DNA from: Dasypus novemcinctus
Taxonomy: Eukaryota; Chordata; Mammalia; Cingulata; Dasypodidae
Direction of reading: 5' to 3'
NCBI RefSeq assembly: GCF_030445035.2
Contig: NC_080680.1
Span: 49,737,212 to 49,801,211 of the forward strand
DNA: 64,000 nucleotides
Shown here: one piece after another, positions 38,945 to 50,262 of the stretch
How positions within the stretch are numbered: the stretch's first letter is position 1
How the letters are laid out: each line of letters starts with the position of its first letter
Notes under the pieces: model-generated
Databases searched by the model: none
What the model saw: only the letters and a program-made list of their open reading frames with translations
Told to the model about the DNA's origin: nothing
Translations under genes and position numbers: made by a program

Positions 38945-41300
38945 TTAGTTTTGTGTGCCTACTATGCTTAAACTATTTGGGATGCAGCAAGAAACAAGAT
39001 AGAAAAGGTCCTGGCTTCATGGAACTTCTAATTCGATGGGAAAAAGTAAAGATATAAAAATACAAAAAAATACGTTTAGTTCTGACTTGATAGGTTCTCT
39101 GGTGAAAATGAATTAGATTAATGAGATGGAGATAAGGAGGCTACAGGTAAAATTTTCATATTCAGGATTCCTAGAAAGCTTCTTTGAGGAGGTTAAATTT
39201 GAAATGAGGTTTAAATAATGAAGAGGAGTCAACCTAGTAAAGACAAATACATATTATTTTAGCATTAGTATTCTTTTAATGAGGGCAACAAGGCCCGAAC
39301 CCGCTTAGGGCAGGTATTAAGAAGATTTTACTTGCTTCTTATTCTAGATATAAAGGAAGACATTGAAATTGCAAAACTACAAAGGGAAAATTGCCCATAG
39401 AATAATAGGACAGTTTTCCAGTTATTGTCCGTTTATGAGAAGATGTTGATTTAAATGCATATCCAAAGCAACCTCAGGACATAGTTAAGTTCACATGTGA
39501 TGCTGATGACAGATATTTGTGTAAGAAATGGATCTTGCTCTTGAGGACCTTATAGCCTAGAGGACATTTCGCAGACTTCTAAAAAATGAAATGGTAATAT
39601 AGAAATATTATCAGGGATGTTAAGAAAATAAAGGATGGAACTTGTAGCCCAACCTTCTGTCTTCTAGACCATCTGGGAAATAAGAGAGCTGAGCTGGAGC
39701 TTGAAAGATGAGTTTTGAGTTTATTAAGAGGAAAGTGGGGAGAGTGTCCCTGAAAGGAGGAATACCTGCAGAGGTATGAAGCATGACATATGTGTAGAGA
39801 TCTATAAGCACATCATTATCAGAAAAGCATAAACTGTGAATTGGAGAACAACAGGAGGAAATTCAGAGGAGATCTGTGGGAACCAGGTCATTGAGAGGCT
39901 TATGTGTCATGCTCAGAAGCATAGACTTAATTTTTCAGGTAGTAGGGAGCCATTGAAGGCTCCATAGTTATATTTGCATAATAGCTTCCTTTGGCAGCAG
40001 TGTGTGGAATGGATTTATGGAGGCAAAACCACAGACAAAGAAACTAGTTAGACAGCCATTACTGTAGTCCTCAAGAGCAATGATTCGAGTGTGAAATATG
40101 GCAATGGTTGTAGAGACATAAAGGGAGTAACATTCAAGAAATATTTTCAGGTTAAAATGAGCTGAAATTAATGATTGGATGTGTGTAGAGAGAGATGAGA
40201 ATCTAAGTGGTCTTCCATATGTCAAACTTAGATGCCCACATGGATTTAGACTCCATATAGGGGGAGAAGAAACTTTATTGAAGGTGAGAAAGCCAGGTTA
40301 TAAGAAATTTGATGCATTTGGTGAATTCAGATTCTAATTTTCTGAATTTGAAAGGCCAGTGGGCCTCAGATGTACAGAACCAGATGTGCAACAGGCTCTA
40401 TGAGTCTAAGTTCAAAGGAGGTATGGGAACTCCAGAAAAAATTGCAGTACTTGTGAGCATACAGATGATAGCAATAAAAAAAGAACTTGAGAGAAATTGA
40501 CCACAGAGGCTGAAGAGAAAAAGAGTAGTAGGTCAACGACAGAGGAGGAGAATATCACAAAGAGGGCTAGGAAGGAATAGTCAGAGAGGTAGAAGGGAAC
40601 CAGCAGCTAAATATCAGAGAAGCCAGGGCAAAAGAAGGGTCCAAGGGGAATAAGGGGTTAAGAGTGACAATGCAGAAGAGGGTTTAAGGACGAACAACAT
40701 CTGCCCAATAGGTTTGTGGAAATGGGCCACAGGGAGGCCATTGGTGGCCTTAGCAAGAACAGCTGTAGTGGAGTGATGGGAAGAAAAGTCAGATTGCTAT
40801 GGTTTGTGGGAAAAGGAGAAATGGAGACTACGACAGTCCTCTAATACAAACTGTGGATGAGAAGGGAAGGAGAAAGTTGGGAAGACCCAGGTAAAAGGGA
40901 AGATTATAGCTTTTACTGTGGATTAGACCTAAACATGTTATAGGCTATGGGAAGAGAGCCTGATAGAAGGGTAGATGGAAGTTGTAGGATGGATAGGAGA
41001 TTATTGTTGGAGCATGGCAGGTTTCAGAGGAGATGGGAACAAATTAGTTCAAGACAGACAGTCATCTCATCATCTGTTGCTGGAGGAGGCAGGTGCTGAA
41101 GGTTTGCTATGGCAAGTGATGGGAATGGGAGAAGAAACTGCCAAGGGACACAACTCAGGTTAGAGACCATGAATTTACAAGGCATCTATAGTTACTACTA
41201 TTGTGTGATAATTTGCTGGCTTGGCTGGTACAGCCAAAAGGAATGGGCCAATAGAGTTGACAGTGTTGGAGGAAGAAATGCTTTAGATGATCAGTCACTT
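38945..41300. repeat. probable ancient interspersed repeat material, family not assigned
   Basis: 'cctactatgcttaaactatttgggatgcagcaagaaacaagatagaaaaggtcctggcttcatggaacttctaa' in blocks (38960-39030) resembles a widespread old mammalian repeat. Further stretches ('ggcttatgtgtcatgctcagaagcatagacttaa', 'gtagggagccattgaagg' near 39897-39958, 'gacagccattactgtagtcc' near 40052) belong to the same kind of long, non-coding old repeat. I cannot name the family. No coding region was found. Confidence 0.4.
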
Positions 41301-42555
41301 TAATTTTTCAGTACGTTTTGCTTTTCCCTTCGTATGTTGTTATAGCCAAATCTCTAAAAACATCTCCAGGTTGTATCCCCTAAAGAGTCTACTACCTCAT
41401 CCTCTGGATCTTTTGCTATCCTTAACTATTTCTGATTAATGTAAAAAGGGAGAAGTATTAGAGTTCCCATAAAGGCAGAAAATTGTGTCCTTCAAAATCC
41501 ACAGGTTCCAAACTAATAGATAAATAACAATAGTTGCTTAAGCTTTAAATAGTGCATTTCCTTCCAGCAAATCTGAATACAGAATTTTAAAGATATGCAT
41601 ATGCATACAGGTGCATATATTTGACACAGCACAGGCCTTTCATTGGATAACTAAATACTATTCATGCTGAGTAGTTTTCATAATTGTTTTCTTTTTGTAT
41701 TATTGAAAGGGAAGCAAATCTACTTCCTCTGTATTCACAGGAATGGAAATTAGTATTGGAAATAAGCAATTAAAATCTTCAAGAAAATTGCATTAAAAAG
41801 GAAAATACAATAAGTTAAAAATACCATATGGACTGGACAAAACCTGATATTGAGCCAGGAAGGAAATGACCATAAAGTCCAGGATTCAAGGACAAGCTTT
41901 CCCAGCTCCTTCCCTCTCTGCAAGGTTCAGGAATTCCACACATATGGTGTTAGAATCTTTCACTGTTCTACAACCCCTGGTGCAGGACCATATGCGCTAC
42001 AATCCACAAACACAACACAGTGAGATGGGAATTATCTGCCAGTTTTTCCTTGGAGTTCCCTTGTGTTAAGGAGTTTTATATACTTTGCCCCTATTGTTTT
42101 AATTCATTGAATTATTACAGAAGCTGTTAACAATTTGACATCCTCCCACTTCAGCTGCATACATGACTGATGGTTGCTCATACATGTGCCAAGATCAACA
42201 CTATAATCTATTTGGGCCTCAAGCCCAATCTCATGGAAAATCCAATCAGCTAATTGATTAGGCACTAAATTATACTCTTCTCTGGCTGGCTTCGCTCTTG
42301 CCTCCAGTTCAGAAATGCTATAATTACTGATTCCTTCTCTCACCACCCTTCCCCCATTTTGATTAGATTTGAAAAGTCTTGATTAGCATCTCAGTGTGCC
42401 ACATTTCCCACTCTGAATGTTTCTTTCTGTGGTTTATTTATTTAAAATAATAATAATAAAAAAAAACTAAAGCAAGGACACAGAACTCAGAGGTAGCTTC
42501 TGCAGTATCGCTATAGCTTGGCCAGGTTTATGCAGAATTGACATCTAAAGTCTCA
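41301..42555. other. unassigned sequence
   Basis: No gene recognised. A short AATAATAATAA/A-run patch lies near 42447-42465. Confidence 0.35.
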
Positions 42556-42559
42556 CCAC

Positions 42560-42775
42560 CTCCTCACTATTGGCATTTGGGGCTGGATAATTCTTGGCTC
42601 AGGCAACTGTCCTTTGCATTGTAGGATATTTAGCAGCATCTCTGGCTTCTCTCCACTAGATTCCAGTAGCTACACTTCCTTCCACTGAAGTTTTGACAAT
42701 CAAAAATGTGCCCAAACATTGTCAAATCTCCCCTGGGTATTAAAATTATCCCTGCTGCTTTAAAACCATTAACCT
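42560..42775. mobile_element. MER20-like non-autonomous hAT-Charlie element
   Basis: 'tattggcatttggggctggataattcttggctc', 'ctgtcctttgcattgtaggatatttagcagcatctctggc', 'ccactagattccagtagc' and 'ttttgacaatcaaaaatgtgcccaaacattgtcaaatctcccctggg' follow the family phrases in order. About 215 bp is the expected length. In other mammals some copies of this family act as enhancers; nothing here tests that. Confidence 0.65.
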
Positions 42776-42936
42776 AGGAGGTGGGGCTTTTTTATGTACC
42801 TTGTAATATATACTCAAACCAACAGATTTATTTCTCATTGAAGGGCAAAATAGCATTGGGAGGAATAAAGCACAAAATACTAATCCTTATCAGTCATTCA
42901 CAAGTGAGTATAAATTCCTATCAAATCCTGAGAAAA

Positions 42937-42973
42937 TGTGTATGTGCATGCATGTGTGTGTGCATGTGTGTGT
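42937..42973. repeat. TG-rich simple repeat
   Basis: Alternating TG with CA interruptions (tgtgtatgtgcatgc type). Confidence 0.85.
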
Positions 42974-43149
42974 TTGGGGAACTTGAAGAATTCCAGAAAT
43001 TATGAACTAAAGGAAAAAGTACCACTGAGTAGGAACAAGAAACAGAAAGGAGTAACTAAGCACACTGAGAACAAATACTTTCTCCAGATTTTTCCCAGTT
43101 CTTTGTTTCAAGTGAATTAGTCCATAAAAATTGATTGATGCTTGTCTCT

Positions 43150-43800
43150 CCCCTCCTTTCCCACACTTAATCCAGCACCAAATCCTATTGACTTTTACTC
43201 TCTTAACCTCACTCCCTTGTTTCCACCTCCACTACCAGCTCCCTAGTCCATCATCACCATCCCTTGTCTAGACTGCTCCATTTGCTCCCATGTGTCCCTG
43301 GAGCCCAACCTGTCCATAATCCAGTTTCTTCTCTACACTGCAGTCAACTTGATGTTTTCAAAACACATATTCATTTATGGTTCCCTACTGCTTTACACCC
43401 TTCATTGTGTCCCATTGCTCTTAAGATAAAAACAAAGTGCTTACGTGACCACCAAGACCCCAATGGTCTCCCACCTCCATTCCTCTCCAACTCTGTGACC
43501 TACCATCTTCCTATTTCCCTCACCCTGTCCCGTCTTAACTTACATCTTTGCACATGCTATTTCCTCTTTCTTGAAAGCACTTCCTTCCCCTCTACTTACT
43601 TATCTTTCATATCTCAGCTGTAACTTCGCACAAGTGTGATTAATATTGATCTCCTCCCATTAGAATGTTTGCTCCATGAAAGCAGGGAGAGAGCTGGTCT
43701 GTCTTGGCTTGCATTATATCTCAAAAGGCCAGCAGTACAATCCTAGCATAAAACAGATGTTCAATAAGTACTTGACTAATCATTAAATGAAGAAATAAAT
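43150..43800 (+). repeat. L2 LINE 3' end
   Basis: Typical L2 3' sequence in order: 'ccaagaccccaatggtctcccacctccattcc', 'aacttacatctttgcacatgctatttcctctttcttgaaagcac', 'catatctcagctgtaacttc', 'agaatgtttgctccatgaaagcagggag', and a terminal 'acagatgttcaataagtacttgac' ending in an AATAAAT-like tract. The 119-codon open frame at 43264-43623 lies in this non-functional LINE. Confidence 0.75.
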
Positions 43801-44535
43801 AAACAAATGAATTTTTTTGTGTGAAGAAATCTATGAAGAACTTTGAAGGGGCTCCATTTTCTTAAGGTACCATCCTATTCCATAACTGTACGAATGTTAC
43901 TTATTCAGTGTGATTGCCTCAAAACCAGTTCATGTAGCAACTAAACTACTATGGGCTCTTGGCAGGTAAGCACTCTGTCCTAAGGGGCTTCACTAAGTGC
44001 CAATAGCTGACTCAATGCATGTGAAAGAATGAAAGAAAAAAAAAAATGAATGTATTAATGAAAATTCCATGCAATAAACTAACTCCCTGAAGGCAGGGAC
44101 TAAATCTAAACTTTCTTTTATATCATCACATTAGAGGTCTCTAAATTCTTTTCAACATTAATTTCTTAAGCTTTTCTATTTCTTCGTATTCTCACTTAAA
44201 TCTCAAAGAGTTGTTCCTGAACAAAAGTTAGCTCAGTGTAAGGGAAGGCTTGAATAAGCAGATAAATTAAGGGAAACTTATTGAAAAGGTGCTTCCTATA
44301 CTTATAATTCTGATGCACTTGACAGATCTTGCTTGATGACTAAATGAAAATTTCAACTGTTAGCCTCATCCATAGGCTCAGACCTCCAATTAAAAATAAA
44401 ATTTAAAAACTTCAGTAAATCCACTATTGTCTGAAGAAGAGAGTGGCCCATGGAAAAAGATTTGTGAATACAATGGAATTTGGACTCCAGTCCTTTATCT
44501 TTGCATCTTCATGATAAAAATAGTGATGATCATGA
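43801..44535. other. unassigned sequence
   Basis: No gene recognised. Confidence 0.35.
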
Positions 44536-44539
44536 TCAT

Positions 44540-44745
44540 GTTGATGACAACTGATGTTTTAATGAACACTTATTTAAGTTCGACGCTTGGCAGCTGGTCA
44601 CTTTTATATACACTATTTCACTTCATCCTCATGACTGCTGTATAAAGTATAATTGCTAAGGTTAAGGAAATGAGGCTCAAAGAGATGAATTCTTGGATCC
44701 AAGATTTGTGCTCTATGTCTGTCTCCCCACACTGTACCATAAGAG
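44540..44745 (-). repeat. MIR, minus strand, diverged
   Basis: Antisense MIR-like phrases 'gaacacttatttaag', 'cacttcatcctcatgactgctgtataaag' and 'aaggaaatgaggctcaaagagatgaatt' are in the expected order. Confidence 0.55.
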
Positions 44746-44904
44746 AAAAGTGAGGATGATCATAGAGGCATAGTATGGCATGTTTTTTAGACTACACCAA
44801 AAGCTTTAGTTCACCTTGTTGAGGTTCAACCATGGTCAGTATCTGTTGTCAGTGTATGTGTGTTGGGGAAATGGAATGGGAAATAGGCAAAGATAATGAC
44901 GTCC

Positions 44905-45075
44905 AAATTTGGAAAACATTTTACTTTTGTAATTTAATTTCATATGCATCATCTCATTTGATTCCTTTTTAGCAGATGAGGATGCTAACAGTTTTCCAAA
45001 GTGTGTAGCCACCCAATAGTTCTGCCAGGCCTTGAACCATAGTCTTGGGACTGTGAGCTCGATGCTCCATTTATG
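44905..45075 (-). repeat. MIR, minus strand, diverged
   Basis: 'catctcatttgattcc', 'agatgaggatgctaacag' and 'ccttgaaccatagtcttgggact' follow the antisense MIR order. Confidence 0.5.
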
Positions 45076-45530
45076 ACTATTTTGACGAGGGTCCATAAGA
45101 TGGGGTAAGAGGAAAGCATTTGCTACCTAGGTCAGGGGAGGGATCTCTGTTATGAAGGATGCCATGAGGAGTGTGGGTCTTTGGGGTTGTCAGAGAGGTT
45201 ATATGGAGCAGAGAAGACCTTGGCCTGAAGATGGGAATTCTCGCTGAGCTGAAGATAAGCCAGGACTGAGATAAGGAAAGTGGCTTGTTAGCGTTAGCAG
45301 TTTTCTGAAAAAGCTCGAGGCTCAAGAAAAACTAAAAAGCAGTTGATGAAGTGGGGCATCCAGGAAAACACCTTGGAAACTCGGCCTAGAAGGTTGACAT
45401 TAGGGCAAAGATTTGGACAAGCTTGTAGTGATTGGTATGCAGAAAAGAGATAACACAAGACTACCTAACACTGAATTTCTCTTACCAAGTGTTTCAAGTC
45501 AACAGATTTTTAAAAATTGAATACTGCCCG

Positions 45531-45597
45531 TAATTTTAGCTATTAGCTAAAATTTTAGCTATTAGCTTAAATTTAGCTATTAGCTAAAATTTAAGCT
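45531..45597. repeat. short palindromic tandem array
   Basis: Three copies of TAGCTATTAGCT are separated by A/T-rich linkers. The left part is a perfect inverted repeat: AATTTTAGCT (45532-45541), a 3-nt loop, and AGCTAAAATT (45545-45554). Origin unknown. Confidence 0.85.
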
Positions 45598-45689
45598 CTT
45601 AAACTGTTCCAAGGGCAAATGTAAACATGGCACATGTATTAACTCATTTAACCCACCAAAATTTCTATAATGTTGTTGTCGTGGTGGTT

Positions 45690-45930
45690 ACAAGTTGAAC
45701 TCTGAAGCGGTGTTGCATGGATGCAATCTGATTCTGCCTCCTATTAGCTATGTAACCTTGGACAAGTTATTGAACATATCAGTTCCTCAATTTCCATACC
45801 TATAAAATGGAGAAAATAATAGAATGTGCTTCAGAGGTTATTTTGAGAAATCAATGAGTAAATATATGTAAAAGGACTTAGAACAGTATCTGATAGGTAT
45901 TAGTGCTATGTAAGTGTTTGTACTAACTAC
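45690..45930 (+). repeat. MIR, plus strand
   Basis: 'ctgattctgcctcctattagctatgtaaccttggacaagttattgaac', 'cctataaaatggagaaaataatag' and 'aggacttagaacagtatctgataggtatt' in blocks match the MIR layout. Confidence 0.8.
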
Positions 45931-45934
45931 TCTT

Positions 45935-46075
45935 ATTATCCTCATTTATACCTGAGGAAACAGAGGCATAGAAAAGTAATTGAACCAAGGTCATACTTCT
46001 AGCAAATACCAGAGCTGGGATTTAAACTGGGCATATGTCTAGTAATCACACTCTTAACCAGAATACTATTGTGCA
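45935..46075 (-). repeat. MIR, minus strand
   Basis: 'attatcctcatttatacctgaggaaacagaggcatagaaaagtaattgaaccaaggtcatac' in blocks, then 'gctgggatttaaactgggcatatg' and 'cactcttaaccagaatactat', match antisense MIR. It lies head-to-head with the preceding plus-strand copy. Confidence 0.8.
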
Positions 46076-46138
46076 AAATCCCATGCTTCTTTGGTCCCCA
46101 GTAATTGGATTAGACTCTAGAGTTCATCAATGAAGTCT

Positions 46139-46516
46139 TTTTTTTTTTAAACTTTTTTTTAAGATTTATTTATTTAATTCCCCCCTTCCCCCGGTTGTCT
46201 GTTCTCTGTGTCTATTTGCTGCATCTTGTTTCTTTGTCCGCTTCTGTTGTCGTCAGCAGCACGGGAAGTGTGGGTGGCGCCATTCCTGGGCAGGCTGCAC
46301 TTTCTTCCACACTGGGCAGCTCTCCTCACAGGGCGCATTCCTTGCGCGTGGGGCTCCCCTACGCGGGGGACACCCCTGCGTGGCAGGGCACTCCTTGCGC
46401 GCATCAACACTGCGCATGGGCCAGCTCCACACGGGTCAAGGAGGCCCTGGATTTGAACCGCGGACCTCCCATGTGGTAGAAGGACGCCCTAACCACTGGG
46501 CCAAGTCCGTTTCCCC
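46139..46516 (-). mobile_element. DAS-type SINE, minus strand, full length
   Basis: Reversed, it has the A-box-like 'tggcccagtgg' at its 5' end (plus 46490-46500), the B box 'ggttcaaatcc' (plus 46449-46459), the GC-rich body and an A/T tail (plus 46139-46180). It is flanked by the perfect 12-bp repeat TCAATGAAGTCT (46127-46138 and 46517-46528). A perfect long duplication and little divergence from 63038-63429 suggest a young copy. Overlapping open frames on both strands are not genes. Confidence 0.92.
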
Positions 46517-46556
46517 TCAATGAAGTCTCAGATCCATGATTTGAGCTCTACCATAG

Positions 46557-46978
46557 GCAGAAGAGTGGCTCACCAGTTTTATCCTAATCCTTGGAAACTG
46601 TGAATATGTTATGTTACATGGAAAGGGAGAATTAAGGTTGCTAATTGGCCAACTTTAAAATAGGGACATTATCCAATATTATTTGTGGGAGTAGTGTAGT
46701 CTCAGAGGTCCTTAAATGTGGAAGAGGGAAACAAGAGTATCAGCATCAGAAAGACAAAGTGTGAGAAAGACTCCATCAGCTATTGTTAGCTTTGAAGATT
46801 GAGGAAGGGGCCATGAGCCAAGAAAAATGGGCAGCCTCTAGAAAGGTAGAAAAGGCAAAAAAATTGAGATCTGCATTCAGACTTCTGACCTCCAAAATTG
46901 TAAGGTAATAAATTTGTGTGATTTTAATCTATTAGGTTTGTGGTAATTTGTTTCAGCAGCAAAAAGAAACTAAACAGG
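46557..46978 (+). repeat. MLT1-type MaLR LTR, diverged
   Basis: 'tcctaatccttggaaactgtgaatatgttatgttacatgg', 'gacattatccaatattatttgtgggag', 'acttctgacctccaaaattgtaaggtaataaatttgtgtg' and the terminal 'agcagcaaaaagaaactaaaca' follow the MLT1 layout with considerable decay. Confidence 0.7.
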
Positions 46979-47244
46979 ACCTTAAAGTATGGTTCGAAGA
47001 AAAGGATGCAGGGACTCTGCTGTATGCTTGCAGACAAACTACCACCACTTCATGGCAGGTAAGACAGAAATATGACTGAAAGATTAAGGAACAAATCTAA
47101 GATTCATATTTCAATTTAGAGCAAAAGGTAATTAATTATTTCATAATAATAAATATTAAAATCTACAAAGTATTCTCTCTTCCACTCTGTTGTATCTCAT
47201 GGCTCTAGGTCATCAGGGTAGGTATTAGCAGATACACTTTAGAA

Positions 47245-47412
47245 TCTAAGAGATGCACAAGGCTTTGAGGCTTAAAGACCTGGGGTTCCAATTCAGAATC
47301 CCTCCCATGGTTGCTATTAGGCATGACATATAACCTCTCTGAGCTTCAATTTCTTTATCAGTAGCATAATGATACTAGTACCACCTCCTTGTGAGGATTA
47401 AATGGGATACCA
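47245..47412 (+). repeat. MIR, plus strand
   Basis: 'gacctggggttccaattcagaatccc', 'ggcatgacatataacctctctgagcttcaatttc' and 'gtgaggattaaatggga' follow the MIR order. Confidence 0.65.
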
Positions 47413-48443
47413 TCTTTTGGAGGTTGAATCATGTGGCAATTTGATATTGTTTATGTATTCCAAAAATAGATATTGGATTGTGTTTGTAAACCGGTCTGTA
47501 CTCTGAGCATATTAGATTGTATTAGATTCAGAGGTTTTACTTTTACTTTATTAAATCAAACTTAGGGCTTTTATTTAACCACATCACTAGGGCTTGCAGG
47601 GTTGAGTCCCCAACCCTTCAGTGGGGATAAAACAGACACTCACATGGAAGTAAATACATGGAGAAGGAGAACACAGAAGAAGGGAAAGAGGGTGCTTTGT
47701 AGACACGACCCTGGGAAAAGAGATGAGCCTGATAGTCTACAGCTGACCTTGTGGAAAGAACAGAACAGCTGGGCCCAGAAGGAAATGAGCCCTGGAGAGA
47801 GTAACGAGCTTTAAGTCAGCCAACAGATGTGATCAGAAGAACCTGGGGCCATGGAGCCTTAAGAGGAAGGAGGAAGGCTGAACCCTCTCAGACGGCTGGC
47901 CATCTTGCATCAACATGTGGCAACAGAACTTTGGGTGAGAAAGTACCTCTTATGATATCTTGAGTTGGACTCTTTAGGGCCTGGTAACTGAAAGCTTCTA
48001 CCCCAAATAAATACCCTTTATAAAAGCTAACCGATTTCTGGTACTTTGCACCAGCACCCCTTTGACTGACTAATACAAATCATGTCTCCCACAAAAGATG
48101 CTCTGTTCTTAATCTGCATTCCTGTGAGTGTGACCCATTTGTAATTAGGATATTTGCAGGTAGGTCTTTGAAGATCCTGTTAAATGCAGCCAAATGGTAC
48201 TCCACAGGACTGGAGGCCTTATAAAGAGAGGACATTTGGATGCAGTCAGTCAGAATAAGCCCCAGGAAGAAGCCAGGAGTCAGAGAGGAGAGAAAGATGG
48301 TGGTGCGATGGAGGATCACCATCACCTGAGTGTTACAATGCAGGAGAAAGTGGCCTTGCCAACACATTGCAGCAATAAATGCCTGTTGCTCAAGCCAATC
48401 CACTGTGCGGTGTTTGTCAGAGCAGCCTGGAAAACTAAGAGAC
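47413..48443 (+). repeat. MaLR-type LTR, host of a nested LTR
   Basis: The outer element is the short 5' stub 'ggaggttgaatca' plus 48078-48443: 'tgtctcccacaaaagatgct', 'ggaggccttataaagagagga', 'gcagcaataaatgcc' and a terminal 'agcagcctggaaaactaagaga'. It is split by the TG...CA element at 47432-48077. The outer boundaries are approximate. Confidence 0.6.
47432..48077 (+). mobile_element. solo LTR (ERVL/MaLR-like) nested in another LTR
   Basis: The element starts TGTGGCAATTTGA and ends ...TGACTAATACA. It is flanked by the perfect 5-bp repeat AATCA (47427-47431 and 48078-48082). An AATAAA signal lies at 48005-48010, about 70 bp from the end. Relatives: the 3' part at 57545-57781 and the reversed copy at 52380-52947. 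No internal viral genes. A 70-codon frame (47602-47814) shows no recognisable domain. Confidence 0.82.
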
Positions 48444-48499
48444 AGTTTGAAGGTACCTGCCTTTTAGTAGATACCCTATAAATGTGAATTATTTTTTCT

Positions 48500-48605
48500 A
48501 TCTATATGTTACAGATGAGGAGGCTGAGATCAAAGAAGCAAGTAACTTGACTGAGGTACTCAACTAGTTGGTGACAGTCAGGACTCAATCTATGTTTTTA
48601 AAATC
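48500..48605 (-). repeat. MIR fragment, minus strand
   Basis: 'gttacagatgaggaggctgagatcaaagaagcaagtaacttgactgaggtac' in blocks and 'ttggtgacagtcaggactcaa' are antisense MIR-like. Confidence 0.6.
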
Positions 48606-49297
48606 CTGTTATAGAAATCCTCCCGTTAAATCTAGTTGTTTCCCTTAAATGACTTTTAAAAATGCATCGCTATAATCAGTACCTTGCTAAACTAATCGGA
48701 TTGCATTAATCAATTCATTTATAATTTATACCCTGTCTGCTTCCAACAAGAATTGGAGGTAATTTGATAAATTTAATGCCTGCAGAAGGTACTTTTGTCA
48801 ACCTCTTCAGCGCTGCTGCCATCCTGGAAGGGACAGAACAGGCTTGTTATCTGATGGGACATTCTGGACACAGCAAGTGCTGCCCCTTAAGTGTAGTCAT
48901 ACAGTCTGGGGCGGGGGTGGGGGCTCAAATAGATTCTCTGGCTTCATCATACAGCACTTGTGCTGTTTGCTGATGAAACAGATCCTGGAGAAGAAGCTAG
49001 CAGAACTCTGCTAAGGAACACTAGCTAGTCTCACAATTCAGGGACATGAGTAGGACATGACTGGGAGAATGTCGGTGACCAGGAAATTGTTATACTGCAT
49101 GACACAGGTCAGGAAATATGATTTCAAACATCTTATGAATCACTCCTGCTAGTTTAAGTTTAATAGTCAAGTATTCAAAAGGCTTGGAAAACCAAATGTG
49201 TTTGCTCGTAGGTTACCAAGCTACTCTTCAGAGTGAGTGCAGATGAAGTCAATCCTGCTGGTGGCCAGATTGAGGAACTGGGAGTTGGGGGACAAGT
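48606..49297. other. unassigned sequence
   Basis: No gene or repeat family recognised. A G-run (ggggcgggggtggggg) at 48909-48924 is the only notable composition feature. Confidence 0.4.
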
Positions 49298-49305
49298 TCA
49301 ATTCT

Positions 49306-49745
49306 TTCTTTTTTTAAGATTTATTTTTTTATTTATTTTTCTCCTTTTCCCCCCCTCCCCTCCCCTCCGACCCCATTGTCTGCTCTCTGTGTCCATTTGC
49401 TATGTGTTCTTCTGTGTCCACTTGAATTCTTGTCAGTAGCACCAGAATCTGTGTCTCTTTTTGTTGCATCATCTTGCTGCATCAGCTCTCTGTGTGTGTG
49501 GTGCCACTCCTGGACAGGCTGGGCTTTTTTTTTTTTGCACAGGGTGGCCCTCCTTGCAGGGCGCACTCCTTGCGTGTGGGGCTCCCCTATGCAGGGGACA
49601 CCCCTACATGGCACGGCACTCCTTGTGCGTGTCAGCACTGCGTGTGGGCCAGTTCACCACATGGGCCAGGAGGCCCTGGGTTTGAACACTGGACCTCCTG
49701 TATGGTAGGTGGACGCTCTTATCAGTTGAGCCAAATCCACTTTCC
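49306..49745 (-). mobile_element. DAS-related SINE, minus strand, diverged
   Basis: The layout is the same as 46139-46516 but more substituted: T/A-rich left end (tail), 'tgcatcatcttgctgcatcagctc', GC-rich body 'ggggacacccctacatggc', then B box 'ggttcaaaccc' reversed (plus 49678-49688, one mismatch) and the head 'ttgagccaaatccactttcc'. It is flanked by TCAATTCT (49298-49305 and 49746-49753). Its 'tgctgcatcagctctctgtgtgtg' body segment resembles the copy at 24790-25223 more than the two youngest copies. Confidence 0.85.
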
Positions 49746-50104
49746 TCAATTCTAATTTTATAACTGTAGACCTGTTTAGTTCAGATTATAGCTTGAAGTG
49801 ATCAGAAATGTACATATAAATAATTCATTCATTTAGTCTTTTAATAAATATATTTTAAGTGGTAACCACTGTTTAAGACACAAATCAGTGTCTGACCTTA
49901 TGGGTCATTTATGGGATATATGCCATTTCCATGCATAGTCATAATACAGGTGGGAAAACATTAGTAGAATGAGACTGGCACAGAAAAAAACATATGGGAC
50001 TTCAAGGATATCATACATTTAGTTGGGGAAATGAGGAAAGGTATTTTGGAAGGAATGTCTTTGAGTTAAGCTTTGAAGAATAAATAAGAATTCACTTGAG
50101 GGGG

Positions 50105-50262
50105 TAGGATGCAGAAGAGCCAGATGTGAATGTGTGTTGTGTTGTGGTCTGGGTGTCGTGGGGTGGGTATGGGTGTATGTGATATGGAGGGGATGTGAGT
50201 ATGTAGGTGTGTGTGTGAATGTGTGTTGTGGGATGTGTGAGCGTATATGTGTGTGAGGAAGG
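50105..50262. repeat. TG/GT-rich low-complexity tract
   Basis: Imperfect TG/TGTGG/GGTATGG units. It creates a spurious minus-strand frame rich in Thr-His-Pro (50019-50474). Confidence 0.8.

Noticed and set aside
43264-43623. Plus-strand frame of 119 codons
   Set aside because: Lies in an L2 3' end, whose pyrimidine-rich sequence has few stops.
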